Assembly: GCA_025149285.1 (NCBI GenBank)
Contig: CP102274.1
Coordinates: forward strand, 2,433,501-2,497,500
DNA: 64,000 nt
Reading direction: 5' to 3'
From: Hungatella hathewayi
Lineage (GTDB): Bacteria > Bacillota > Clostridia > Lachnospirales > Lachnospiraceae
Below are positions 56,387-64,000 of this stretch, in pieces. The translations under genes and the position numbers were made by a program. How positions within the stretch are numbered: the stretch's first letter is position 1; every line of letters starts with the position of its first letter. The notes under the pieces were generated by a model. It did no database searches. It saw only the letters and a program-made list of their open reading frames with translations, and had not been told where the DNA came from.

Positions 56387-57484
56387 ATGAAGAAGAATAG
56401 AATTGTGGTTCTGACCGCCTGTGCGGCGCTGATGGTGTCGGTGAACGGCTGCCAGAGCCAGAAGGCATCTGTGGCGGACTCCCAGGGGATCGCTGCGGAG
56501 AGTACAGCAGCTTTGACAGAAGAATCGCTGACAGAAGAGCCGGAGCTGACCGGAGAAGCGGAGACGGCCAGGGAACCGGAGGTGACCGGTGAATCAGAGA
56601 CTGCCGGCGGACAGGAGAGCCAGGCGCTGGTAACTGTTGAGGCGGAAGCGGTTCCGCTGTATTCAAAGCCGGCGGGGAGCAATGTAAGAACGCCGCAGGC
56701 TTCCGGTACGACGACCTACAGTAATAACTCGGTGACACTGGATGCGTCCAATCTGTCTCAGGGGTATGTGATGGTGCAGTATACGGGCGGTTCCTCCAAG
56801 ATCAAGGTTCAGGTAATCAAGAGCGGCGGAGAGACATACACGTATGATTTAAACGCCAGATCCTCTTATGAGGTGTTCCCGATGTCCGAAGGCAACGGAA
56901 GTTATACGGTGCGGGTATTGGAGCAGGTACAGGGCAACCAGTATGCGGTGAAGTTCAGTCAGGATCTGTCGGTAAGTCTGTCGGATCAGTTTGCACCGTT
57001 TTTATATCCGAATCAGTATGTGAATTTTACTGCGGACAGCAGTGTGGTACAGAAAGGCGCGGAGGTGGCTGCCTCTGCTGCGGATGCGCTGGATGTGGTT
57101 TCGTCTGTTTATAATTACGTGGTATCCAATATTACATATGATACGGCAAAAGCCAATTCCGTTCAGTCCGGATATCTCCCGAACTGCGATTCTGTCCTGG
57201 CTCAGAAGAAGGGAATCTGTTTCGATTACGCCGCGGTAATGACGGCGATGCTTCGCTCCCAGAATATACCCACGAAACTGGTGGTGGGATATACCGGCAG
57301 TCTGTATCACGCATGGATTAATGTTTATATCGAGGGCCAGGGCTGGGTGGACAATATCATCTACTTTGACGGCCATGACTGGAAACTGATGGATCCGACA
57401 TTCGCCTCTTCCGGCAAGGGAGATCCGGCGATTGAGGAGTATATCAAGAACAGCTCGAATTATAAGGCAAAATACTCGTATTAA
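56387..57484 (+). CDS. Transglutaminase-like lipoprotein
   Basis: The 365-residue product has a signal with lipobox VNGC at about residue 22 and an acidic Thr/Glu-rich linker (residues 40-90). A beta domain follows (about 105-215), then a transglutaminase-like core with the Cys-His-Asp triad in KGICFDYAAVM, YHAWINVY and FDGHDWKLMDP. It acts outside the membrane as a protease-like or cross-linking enzyme. It lies 28 bp upstream of the filament cluster, in the same direction, and may belong to it. Confidence 0.85.
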   Translation: MKKNRIVVLTACAALMVSVNGCQSQKASVADSQGIAAESTAALTEESLTEEPELTGEAETAREPEVTGESETAGGQESQALVTVEAEAVPLYSKPAGSNVRTPQASGTTTYSNNSVTLDASNLSQGYVMVQYTGGSSKIKVQVIKSGGETYTYDLNARSSYEVFPMSEGNGSYTVRVLEQVQGNQYAVKFSQDLSVSLSDQFAPFLYPNQYVNFTADSSVVQKGAEVAASAADALDVVSSVYNYVVSNITYDTAKANSVQSGYLPNCDSVLAQKKGICFDYAAVMTAMLRSQNIPTKLVVGYTGSLYHAWINVYIEGQGWVDNIIYFDGHDWKLMDPTFASSGKGDPAIEEYIKNSSNYKAKYSY

Positions 57485-57511
57485 AATTTCATAATAAAGG
57501 AGAAGCGATAC

Positions 57512-58564
57512 ATGGCAAAGGAATTGAAAAAACATTATTCCGCCCGGGAGCTTTCGGCTTTCTGTCTTCAGATATCTCTTCTGCTTCGCGCGGCAATCCC
57601 TCTTGACGAGGGATTGTCTGTTATGGCGGAGGATGCGGCAGATGAAGAAGAGAAAAAGATTCTGCTGCACATGTCTGAAGAAGTGGAGCTGGGGAGTCCG
57701 TTTTCGGCTGTTTTGCAGGAAGTGGGAAGTTATCCATCCTATGTAATCAAGATGGCGAAGCTGGGGGAGGAGACAGGGACCCTGGATCAGATGATGGCGT
57801 CCCTTTCCGAATACTATGAAAAAGAATACATACTGATGAAGAGCATCAAAAACGCGGTGACGTATCCGATTATCATGATTTTTATGCTTCTGGTTGTTTT
57901 GTTCGTTCTGTTTACAAAGGTAATGCCCATCTTTGAAAGCGTTTATGAACAGCTGGGAGCCCGCTTAAGTCCGGTATCCATGGCGGCGACGAGACTGGGC
58001 GGTATGTTCAGCGGCGTGGCTCTTGCGGCGGGCGTTCTTCTGGCTGTTGTGGCCGGCATCATCTGGCTGTTGGGAAGAGGCGGAAAAAAGATCGGGGCAG
58101 TCGAGCACGTGGCGGATCGTTTTAAGAGAAAGAGCCGGATTGCGCTGGCAGTGGCGAACCGCAGATTTACTTCTGTACTGGCTCTGACGCTTCACAGCGG
58201 TCTGGAACTGGAAAAAGGCATGGAACTGGCGGCAGAACTGGTGGAGAATCCGGCAGTGGAAGAAAAGATTAAGGCATGCGGCGAGGAACTGGAGACAGGA
58301 ACCGATTATTACAGCGCTATGAAGAATACCGGTCTGTTTGGCGGATTTCATGTTCAGATGATCAAGGTGGGCGTCAGAAGCGGTCGGCTTGATCAGGTGA
58401 TGGAGGAGATTTCCAGAAGCTGTGAAGAGGAAGCGGATACGGCACTGGACAACATGGTGAACCGGCTTGAACCGACGATGGTTGCTGTTCTCGCCGTCGC
58501 TGTGGGTCTAATTCTCCTCTCTGTCATGCTGCCCCTTGTCGGTGTGCTTTCGGCCATTGGATAA
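57512..58564 (+). CDS. Type II secretion F/PilC-like inner-membrane protein
   Basis: A 350-residue T2SSF protein: two cytoplasmic helical domains (residues about 10-115 and 210-315; LLLRAAIPLDEGL and TLHSGLELEKGMELA are the paired family motifs), two central membrane helices (about 118-150 and 165-195) and a C-terminal membrane helix. PilC/GspF proteins form the platform on which pilins are assembled. It begins the cluster that ends in the PilT-like ATPase. Confidence 0.9.
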   Translation: MAKELKKHYSARELSAFCLQISLLLRAAIPLDEGLSVMAEDAADEEEKKILLHMSEEVELGSPFSAVLQEVGSYPSYVIKMAKLGEETGTLDQMMASLSEYYEKEYILMKSIKNAVTYPIIMIFMLLVVLFVLFTKVMPIFESVYEQLGARLSPVSMAATRLGGMFSGVALAAGVLLAVVAGIIWLLGRGGKKIGAVEHVADRFKRKSRIALAVANRRFTSVLALTLHSGLELEKGMELAAELVENPAVEEKIKACGEELETGTDYYSAMKNTGLFGGFHVQMIKVGVRSGRLDQVMEEISRSCEEEADTALDNMVNRLEPTMVAVLAVAVGLILLSVMLPLVGVLSAIG

Positions 58565-58575
58565 GAGGTGAGCCT

Positions 58576-58899
58576 ATGAAAAGATGGAAACAGACAGTGA
58601 AGGAACTGTATGGCTACGTCCTGTCCGTCGTGGTATTTGTGTGTGTGCTGGCGCTTTTTGTCACGGGAATTCTGTTTTTTTCAAAGAAGGCCGATGCGAG
58701 AGGCGCGGATACGCTGCGGGATGCCATACGGAGAGCTTCCGTGCAGTGCTATGCCATTGAAGGCAGATATCCGCCCAGTGTGGATTATCTGGAGGAAAAT
58801 TACGGGATTTTGATTGACCGGGATAAGTATGATGTCTTTTACAGTGGATTTGCATCCAATTTTATGCCGGATATTACGGTCAATCTTCACGAACAATAG
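58576..58899 (+). CDS. Small pilin-like membrane protein
   Basis: The 107-residue protein has a basic N-terminus, one membrane helix (about residues 12-35) and a short extracytoplasmic domain with a pilin-type stretch (LRDAIRRASVQCYAIEGRYPPSVDYLE). There is no Gly/Glu5 prepilin cleavage motif. Located 11 nt after the PilC-like gene. A minor filament subunit or assembly factor is likely from context. Confidence 0.65.
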   Translation: MKRWKQTVKELYGYVLSVVVFVCVLALFVTGILFFSKKADARGADTLRDAIRRASVQCYAIEGRYPPSVDYLEENYGILIDRDKYDVFYSGFASNFMPDITVNLHEQ

Positions 58900-58914
58900 C
58901 TGGGAGGTGCGCGG

Positions 58915-59394
58915 ATGGGCCGCAGAAATGATCATAAGGGACAGCTGGTAAATACATTGTTTACCATGCTTCTGTTCCTCGTATTTGTGCTCTGTGCGCT
59001 GTTTGCGGTGTTAATCGGAGGAAAGGTCTACGAGAATATCAATGCCAGGACGGAATCGACCTACCGCGGCGATGTGGCGCTGAGCTATATAGCCAACAAG
59101 GTGAGGCAGGGCGATGCGGATGGAATGGTGGGCCTGACTGAGATGGAGGGGATCACTGTTCTCCAGCTAAAGCAGGAGATCAACGGTTCTGAATACGTCA
59201 CTTATATCTACTACAGGGATGGAAAGCTTTGGGAACTGTTCACCGATACGGAGAGCGGTCTCGGTGTAAATGACGGCTATGAAATTCTGGAGTGTGACGA
59301 AGTGGTAATGTCCATGGACGGAGGACTGTTTTCAGCCTCGACCAGTGGAGATGGGGGCGGCCGGATCTGGCTGTCTTTAAGAAGCGGAGGATGA
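58915..59394 (+). CDS. DUF4860-like protein of filament cluster
   Basis: The 159-residue protein has an N-terminal membrane helix (about residues 12-36) after a short basic leader ending in HKG, and a beta-rich domain (YRGDVALSYIANKVRQGDADG, split as YRGDVALSYIANK and VRQGDADG). This matches the DUF4860 family found near PilT/PilC genes. The leader resembles a prepilin peptide but lacks Glu at +5. Function unknown. Confidence 0.7.
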   Translation: MGRRNDHKGQLVNTLFTMLLFLVFVLCALFAVLIGGKVYENINARTESTYRGDVALSYIANKVRQGDADGMVGLTEMEGITVLQLKQEINGSEYVTYIYYRDGKLWELFTDTESGLGVNDGYEILECDEVVMSMDGGLFSASTSGDGGGRIWLSLRSGG

Positions 59395-59398
59395 GACG

Positions 59399-59863
59399 AT
59401 GAGGAGGAAACAGCATTCGGGTATCTTCATGATGGAGATGATCATGGTGGTCTTCTTTTTCATTCTCTGTGCCAGCATCTGTATTCTGGTCTTTGTGAAG
59501 GCGGACCGGATGAGCCGGGATGCCGCGGATTTAAACCAGTCGGTACTGATTGCCCAGAGCGTCGCAGAGGTATGGAAATCGGAGGGGACGGAGGGGCTTA
59601 AACAGCGCTTTGACGCCGACGGCCCTGCAGCAGACCGTAACTCCGCAACAGATGAAGAAGGCGCCCGGAACAGATATGTAATGGAATTTGATAAAAACGG
59701 AAGCAGTGCAAAAAACACTCCGGCTGGCAGCGGAGATGAAAGAACGAGTGAGAAAGTCTATACAGCAGTGCTTTCGGCGGATGAAGCGGAGGGCTCGGCG
59801 GAGATAACCGTCAGCCGTGAGGAAAACAGCGTCTACACGCTCTCTGTAAGCCGCCACGAGTAA
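59399..59863 (+). CDS. Type IV prepilin-like protein
   Basis: The 154-residue protein has a canonical class III signal: a short basic leader RRKQHSG followed by IFMMEMIMVVFFFIL, so cleavage after Gly8 puts Glu at +5, the hallmark of type IV pilins. One membrane helix and a short variable domain follow. It starts 4 nt after the DUF4860 gene. It needs a prepilin peptidase, which is not in the window. Confidence 0.75.
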   Translation: MRRKQHSGIFMMEMIMVVFFFILCASICILVFVKADRMSRDAADLNQSVLIAQSVAEVWKSEGTEGLKQRFDADGPAADRNSATDEEGARNRYVMEFDKNGSSAKNTPAGSGDERTSEKVYTAVLSADEAEGSAEITVSREENSVYTLSVSRHE

Positions 59864-59888
59864 GAACAGGGGTAACAGGAGGAAACAG

Positions 59889-60368
59889 ATGGCTAAGCAG
59901 GAGAGCGGATTTAAGGCGAATATTGGAAGTTCTTCTCTGATACTGATTTTTATCGTCATGTGTCTCGTTACATTCGGGATGCTGTCCTTAACCTCTGCCA
60001 GGAGTGATTTAAGCCTTGCGAACAGGAATGCGGATGCGGTTGCGGAATATTACAGGGCTGATACGGAAGGCGAGGCATTTTACCACATGGTGGCAGGGGA
60101 AGTAAAGGCGGCATGTGCCGGCGCCGCAGGGCAGGAGGAGCGTCTCGCGCTGCTTAAGACATCTCTGGGAGAGTACCTCAGAGACGGAGTCGCGGTGACG
60201 GAAGTATCCATGGCACGTGCACAGGCGCTTCACATCGAGCTGGAACCGGATTTGGACGGTGACGGTTCTGTGCGTGTAGCGAAATGGAATGTGATTCAGA
60301 CAGAAGATTATGAAATAGACGATTCCATGCCGGTATGGGGCGGAACGGTTAATTCCGAAGAGAAGTAG
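59889..60368 (+). CDS. PilX-like membrane protein of filament cluster
   Basis: The 159-residue protein has an N-terminal stretch GSSSLILIFIVMCLVTFGML (membrane helix, residues about 14-36) and an SARSDLSLANRNADAVAEYY helix like PilX N-termini, then a mixed domain. A cleavage after Gly13 is possible, but Glu at +5 is absent. It lies between the prepilin-like gene and the ATPase gene; AGGAGG precedes the ATG. Confidence 0.65.
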   Translation: MAKQESGFKANIGSSSLILIFIVMCLVTFGMLSLTSARSDLSLANRNADAVAEYYRADTEGEAFYHMVAGEVKAACAGAAGQEERLALLKTSLGEYLRDGVAVTEVSMARAQALHIELEPDLDGDGSVRVAKWNVIQTEDYEIDDSMPVWGGTVNSEEK

Positions 60369-60416
60369 GCTGTTTCCGGGTTCCGGCGGGAAAGAAAGAC
60401 AGGGAGAGTTGCAGGT

Positions 60417-61484
60417 ATGAAGGTAATTGATTTGTTGAGTTCGGCTGTGGAACAGAATGCATCGGATATCTTTCTGGTACCAGGCATGCCGTTCTCTTAT
60501 AAGCTGGGCAGCAGGATTGTCTGCCAGAACGAGGAAAAACTGTTTCCTGCACAGATGGAAACACTGATTACAGAGCTTTATGAGCTGGCAGGGAACCGCA
60601 GCATGGAGAAGGTGAGAGAGCATGGGGATGATGATTTCTCCTTCGCCCTTCCGGGGGTATCGAGATTCCGTTCCAGTGTGTTTCGTCAGAGGGGATCGCT
60701 GGCTGCCGTAATCCGGGTGGTTACGTTCGATCTGCCGGATTATGAGACGCTGCATATTCCGCAGAATATCATCGATATTGCTCAGATGACCAAGGGGTTC
60801 GTTCTGGTTACAGGACCGGCTGGAAGCGGCAAGAGTACGACGCTGGCCTGTATCATTGATAAGATCAATCATACGAGAAACGCACACGTCATTACTCTGG
60901 AGGACCCGATCGAGTACCTGCACCGCCATAAGAAGAGTGTGGTAACGCAGAGAGAGATCGTGACGGATACGGACAGCTACGTGTCAGGGCTCCGGGCGGC
61001 ACTTCGCCAGGCGCCGGATGTCATTCTGGTCGGTGAGATGCGTGACTATGAGACGATCCAGATCGCCATGACAGCGGCGGAGACGGGCCATCTCGTCATC
61101 TCTACTCTTCACACGGTTGGGGCGGCCAATACCATAGACCGTATCATCGACAATTTTCCGCCCAATCAGCAGCAGCAGATCCGGATGCAGATCTCTATGG
61201 TTATGCAGGCGGTGGTGTCACAGCAGCTGATCCCTACGGTGGATGGCGGCGTTTATCCGGCTTTTGAGATTATGTTCTTTAATAATGCGATTCGAAATAT
61301 GATCCGCGAGTCCAAGACGCATCAGATCGACAGTGTGATCGCCACAGGACAGGCAGAAGGTATGATCTCCATGGATACCAGCCTTTTAAACCTGTATAAG
61401 AAGGGCATGATTACGAAAGAGAGCGCTGTCATCTACAGCAGCAACAGCGAACTGATGGCGAAAAAAATTGAGCGCCAGGGTTAG
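60417..61484 (+). CDS. pilT: PilT-like secretion/retraction ATPase
   Basis: The 355-residue hexameric ATPase has an N-terminal PAS-like domain (MKVIDLLSSAVEQNASDIFL), Walker A GPAGSGKSTT near residue 136, the Asp box (ITLEDPIEYLH), Walker B (VILVGEMRDYETI) and the His box (GHLVISTLHT). Length and the missing long N-terminal domain place it with PilT, not PilB/GspE. PilT usually powers retraction, but here it is the only ATPase of the cluster and may drive assembly. GGGAG precedes the start. Confidence 0.9.
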   Translation: MKVIDLLSSAVEQNASDIFLVPGMPFSYKLGSRIVCQNEEKLFPAQMETLITELYELAGNRSMEKVREHGDDDFSFALPGVSRFRSSVFRQRGSLAAVIRVVTFDLPDYETLHIPQNIIDIAQMTKGFVLVTGPAGSGKSTTLACIIDKINHTRNAHVITLEDPIEYLHRHKKSVVTQREIVTDTDSYVSGLRAALRQAPDVILVGEMRDYETIQIAMTAAETGHLVISTLHTVGAANTIDRIIDNFPPNQQQQIRMQISMVMQAVVSQQLIPTVDGGVYPAFEIMFFNNAIRNMIRESKTHQIDSVIATGQAEGMISMDTSLLNLYKKGMITKESAVIYSSNSELMAKKIERQG

Positions 61485-61552
61485 GGATTAAGCATATTTT
61501 TTCCATAATCAGTTATACTATCCGTAAGACAAGACTGGAGGGTGAACTGATT

Positions 61553-62515
61553 ATGAGAACAGATAAAAGAAAAGTAGCGCTCATCGGTACCGGTATGGTG
61601 GGCATGAGCTATGCTTATTCCATGTTGAATCAGAATATCTGTGATGAGCTGGTTCTGATTGATATTAACAAAAAGAGGGCGGAAGGCGAGGCGATGGATT
61701 TAAACCATGGGCTTGCCTTTTCTGCGTCCAATATGAAGATTTACGCGGGGGAGTATAAGGACACGTCAGACGCGGATATTGCCGTGATCTGTGCCGGTGT
61801 GGCACAGAAGCCGGGAGAAAGCAGGCTCAACCTGTTAAAACGTAATGCAGCGGTGTTTAAATCGATTGTGGACCCTGTTACGGAGTCGGGCTTTAACGGG
61901 ATATTCCTGGTAGCGACTAATCCGGTGGATATCATGACGCGGATCACGTATACGCTTTCCGGATTTAATCCGCGGAGAGTGCTGGGAAGCGGGACCGCTT
62001 TGGATACTGCCAGGCTGCGCTATCTCCTGGGAGAATCTCTTTCCGTCGATCCGCGGAACGTTCACGCCTATGTGATGGGGGAACACGGGGACAGCGAGTT
62101 TGTACCATGGAGCCAGGCGATGATCGCCACGAAACCCATCCTTTCATTATGTGAGGAACAGGGAGAGGGCGGTATGGAAGTGATCTGCGGGGATGAGTTA
62201 AAGCGGATTGAGGAAGACGTGCGTGGAGCGGCATACCAGATCATCGAGGCAAAGAGTGCCACATACTACGGTATCGGTATGGCGCTTTCCAGAATCACGA
62301 GGGCGATTCTGGGAGATGAAAACAGTGTTCTGACCGTATCCGCCATGCTGCGCGGTGAGTACGGTCAGAATGACGTATATGCCGGTGTTCCTTGCATTAT
62401 CAATAAAAACGGCATTTTCCGCGTGCTGCCGCTGGACTTAAGCGAGGAGGAAAAACGACGCCTCGGTGAGTCCTGTGATACACTCAGGGCCAGTTTCGAC
62501 GAATTGGAACAGTAA
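61553..62515 (+). CDS. ldh: L-lactate dehydrogenase
   Basis: The 320-residue protein has a Rossmann NAD site (GTGMVGMSYAY), the Asp after the second strand (LIDINKKRAEGEAMDL), the substrate loop with PGESR, ATNPVDIMTRI, the R-x-x-x-L region (LDTARLRYLLG) and the catalytic His in GEHGDSEFVPWS. It interconverts pyruvate and lactate with NAD(H). GGAGG precedes the ATG. Malate dehydrogenase is less likely because the coenzyme loop and the substrate Gln-type residues follow the LDH pattern. Confidence 0.93.
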   Translation: MRTDKRKVALIGTGMVGMSYAYSMLNQNICDELVLIDINKKRAEGEAMDLNHGLAFSASNMKIYAGEYKDTSDADIAVICAGVAQKPGESRLNLLKRNAAVFKSIVDPVTESGFNGIFLVATNPVDIMTRITYTLSGFNPRRVLGSGTALDTARLRYLLGESLSVDPRNVHAYVMGEHGDSEFVPWSQAMIATKPILSLCEEQGEGGMEVICGDELKRIEEDVRGAAYQIIEAKSATYYGIGMALSRITRAILGDENSVLTVSAMLRGEYGQNDVYAGVPCIINKNGIFRVLPLDLSEEEKRRLGESCDTLRASFDELEQ

Positions 62516-62563
62516 AGGCAGCCGTTCGGTTCGTGAAGGTGACACGGAAAAACGAAAATACAG

Positions 62564-62603
62564 AAAAAGGACCAGCCGTCCGGTTGAGCGGCTAGTCCTT
62601 TTT
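62564..62603. terminator. Bidirectional terminator between ldh and the XRE gene
   Basis: AAAAAGGACCAGCCG (62564-62578) and CGGCTAGTCCTTTTT (62589-62603), one mismatch. It overlaps the last codons of the minus-strand gene. Confidence 0.85.
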
Positions 62604-62864
62604 CTTTTCTCCCGTGGCCTTAGATTCTTTGCGTTCTTCAGCGTTTTCTTCGTCTTCATCTTTTACATATTCCAGAATTGCGCTGATATCACAGTCCAGA
62701 TATTTGCAGACTCTCGCCATCAGGGCAAGGTCGACGCGGGAGACCTTGTTGTTGCAGTAATTATTCAGCTGAGTCCGCTGTATTTCACAGTGGTAACAGA
62801 CTTTGTTCTTGCTTTCGCCCTTTTCACAGATTAAGTCGGCCAGCTTAATATTAATATGCCCCAT
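62592..62864 (-). CDS. Small XRE-family helix-turn-helix protein
   Basis: The start at 62864 with AAGGAGG upstream gives 90 residues. Residues 4-68 form an XRE-like fold (IKLADLICEKGESKNKVCYHCE ... LALMARVCKYLDCDISAIL; given here in parts) with Cys residues in the recognition area, and the tail is a very charged Lys/Glu run. It resembles the small Cro-like regulators of Lachnospiraceae. Transcribed alone toward ldh. Confidence 0.78.
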   Translation of the reverse strand: MGHINIKLADLICEKGESKNKVCYHCEIQRTQLNNYCNNKVSRVDLALMARVCKYLDCDISAILEYVKDEDEENAEERKESKATGEKKKD

Positions 62865-62998
62865 ATAACGCCTCCTTCCGTATAGTGATATTATATTCAA
62901 ATATATGTGCGAAAATAAGATGTATTTATATAGATATATTTTAACAGATGTATTAAAATACAGGTACAGCGCTATTCGAAAAGGAGAGGAAGTACCGT

Positions 62999-63346
62999 AT
63001 GAAGAGATTGTCCTGTTTTGCAGCAGCGGTTATTGTGATGGTGACACTATACAGAATGATACCACATTATGAGATATTAGCCCAGTACAGTTTCAGTTCG
63101 CCCGGCAGCAGGGAGACGACAATTCTTGCCGTCAGCCACACCGTTGGGCCTGCGCTCTACGCATCGGGAGAAACTATTTTAAGACTGCACAGAAAACTGA
63201 ATTACGATGTTCCTTCCAGCCGGGTTATTCTTATGATTTATGGAAAGAAAAGCGATGTGGAGAAGGGGAAATGCAGTGCGATTATGATTTATGAGGGAGA
63301 GGATGGCAGCAGGGAAGAAGATGCGGGAATTGTATTCTTAAAATGA
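62999..63346 (+). CDS. Small exported protein, unknown function
   Basis: The 115-residue protein has an N-terminal hydrophobic segment (about residues 4-20) serving as signal or anchor and a compact domain without known motifs (SSPGSRETTILAVSHTVG, SRVILMIYGKKSD). AAAGGAG precedes the ATG. No family recognised. Confidence 0.6.
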   Translation: MKRLSCFAAAVIVMVTLYRMIPHYEILAQYSFSSPGSRETTILAVSHTVGPALYASGETILRLHRKLNYDVPSSRVILMIYGKKSDVEKGKCSAIMIYEGEDGSREEDAGIVFLK

Positions 63347-63414
63347 CCGGAGACATGCAGGGCGGTTGGCGCAGTGAGGGGATTCCGCTCACTTATCTGG
63401 TATACAAAGTCGCT

Positions 63415-63577
63415 GCCACCCGTCTAACGGGTGGCTCGCGCTTCGGCTATAAGCCTTTGTTACTAGGCCAGCGTCTCAAGGCGCTGGCTTTCACTTCGTT
63501 CAAGCCACTTTGTGCTTTTACCTCTGTTGCCGCCCCTTCAAGGGGCTATCTGAATACCGACTAACCCCTAAAGGGGT
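63415..63577. repeat. Cluster of five hairpins at the IS200-type element end
   Basis: Perfect short hairpins: GCCACCCGT/ACGGGTGGC (63415-63435), GGCT/AGCC (63445-63455), GCCAGCG/CGCTGGC (63467-63488), GCCCCTT/AAGGGGC (63532-63546) and ACCCCT/AGGGGT (63564-63577). IS200/IS605 ends are recognised as single-stranded hairpins. The element boundary probably lies just left of this cluster. Confidence 0.7.
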
Positions 63578-64000
63578 CTTCATATTCTTTCACACTCAAT
63601 TTGTCCAGCATGATATCTGCCTTCTCCTGATCTTGTATATACTTCTTTATGGTGTCTTCGTTTAATCCCACTGTGCTTACGTAGTATCCTTCTGACCAGA
63701 AATGACGATTCCCGAACTTGTACTTTAAGTTGGCATGACGGTCAAACATCATTAATGCTGACTTTCCTTTCAAATAGCCCATAAAACTGGATACGCTTAT
63801 CTTGGGTGGGATACTCACCAGGATATGCACATGATCCGGCATTAATTTCCCCTCCAGTATCTGAACACCCTTATAATTACATAATTGTTTTATGATATCT
63901 CTCAGGTCTTCTTTATATTGATTATAGATCACTTTTCGTCTATACTTAGGGGTGAAGACGATATGATACTTGCACATCCACTTTGTATGCGCTAATTCAT
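63561..64000 (-). CDS. tnpA: IS200/IS605-family transposase TnpA, 5' end beyond window
   Basis: The minus-strand frame stays open to the right edge and reads ELAHTKWMCKYHIVFTPKYRRK at its visible start (the first Met residues lie beyond 64000; the ATG at 63977 is internal). Y1 transposase motifs: the metal-binding His pair HVHIL in LMPDHVHILVSIPP, and the nucleophile Tyr in the C-terminal helix region (NEDTIKKYIQDQ). It moves single-stranded DNA by hairpin recognition. No tnpB is visible on this side. Confidence 0.92.
   Translation of the reverse strand, partial: ELAHTKWMCKYHIVFTPKYRRKVIYNQYKEDLRDIIKQLCNYKGVQILEGKLMPDHVHILVSIPPKISVSSFMGYLKGKSALMMFDRHANLKYKFGNRHFWSEGYYVSTVGLNEDTIKKYIQDQEKADIMLDKLSVKEYEDPFRG

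Larger units (their letters stand above)
63380..64000 (-). mobile_element. IS200/IS605-type insertion sequence, partial
   Basis: Comprises the TnpA gene and the downstream hairpin cluster. The left limit is approximate, and the other end is outside the window. Confidence 0.7.

Noticed and set aside
60009..60929. 306-codon minus-strand open frame
   Set aside because: It lies opposite the PilX-like and PilT-like genes, has no ribosome site and no recognisable protein features; a shadow frame.
63343..63564. 73-codon plus-strand frame
   Set aside because: It runs through the hairpin cluster of the IS200-type end, has no ribosome site, and its sequence is explained by the inverted repeats.

Overview
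The window looks like a Lachnospiraceae-type Firmicute chromosome (Clostridium/Enterocloster-like). The grounds are strong AGGAGG ribosome sites, split transketolase genes, a BlaR1/BlaI-controlled penicillin-binding protein, DUF975 and DUF4860 proteins, and the core block ispF-cysS-mrnC-rlmB. The core part is of moderate GC; two inserted stretches are clearly AT-richer.

Region 1 (1 to about 19.83 kb) is the right-hand part of an integrative element whose left part lies outside the window. It carries cargo cassettes. The first is a two-component system diverging from a lantibiotic-immunity type ABC transporter (MutE/MutG-like permeases), followed by a small membrane protein, a lipoprotein and a receiver-only regulator. 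The second is an AT-rich TetR plus ABC-exporter cassette, framed by two nearly identical direct repeats of about 0.91 kb (5159-6070 and 8992-9905). Each repeat encodes a 35-residue peptide and a small sigma-70-like factor. The third is a minus-strand run of eight genes for lipoproteins, membrane proteins, a PH-like protein and an Imm70-like immunity protein. The element ends with an excisionase-like protein and two tandem paralogous tyrosine recombinases. Directly after them lies a sulfatase gene that has lost its 5' part, which marks the integration site.

Region 2 (21.2-33.5 kb) is chromosomal. It holds a D,D-carboxypeptidase, a small membrane protein under a palindromic operator, and a MecA-like class B PBP convergent with blaR1-blaI; both promoters carry TACA/TGTA BlaI boxes. 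Next come a ROK regulator, a GIY-YIG protein, an XRE regulator fused to a complete desulfoferrodoxin (superoxide reductase-like) domain, and a transaldolase/transketolase operon.

Region 3 (33.7-46.2 kb) includes an unknown protein with a MerR-like partner, and an rtcB-prfH RNA-repair/ribosome-rescue operon. That operon has a consensus promoter, a leader peptide and an attenuator-like terminator, and is followed by a lincosamide nucleotidyltransferase-like gene with an apparent 1-nt frameshift at its start. A TetR regulator diverges from an MmpL transporter and a large secreted coiled-coil protein. An SRAP protein, a DUF975 protein and an XRE regulator complete the region.

Region 4 (46.2-51.7 kb) is a degenerate island with a truncated integrase, an unrecognised frameshifted gene and a possible small RNA, followed by a BceAB-type antimicrobial-peptide transporter whose permease carries an unusual hexapeptide repeat.

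Region 5 (51.7-64 kb) has tRNA-Val and tRNA-Met, a lipid kinase, the ispF-cysS-mrnC-rlmB block, and a transglutaminase lipoprotein. A compact type IV filament-like cluster follows (PilC-like, four small pilin-like proteins, PilT-like ATPase). Lactate dehydrogenase, a small XRE protein and the end of an IS200-type element close the window.
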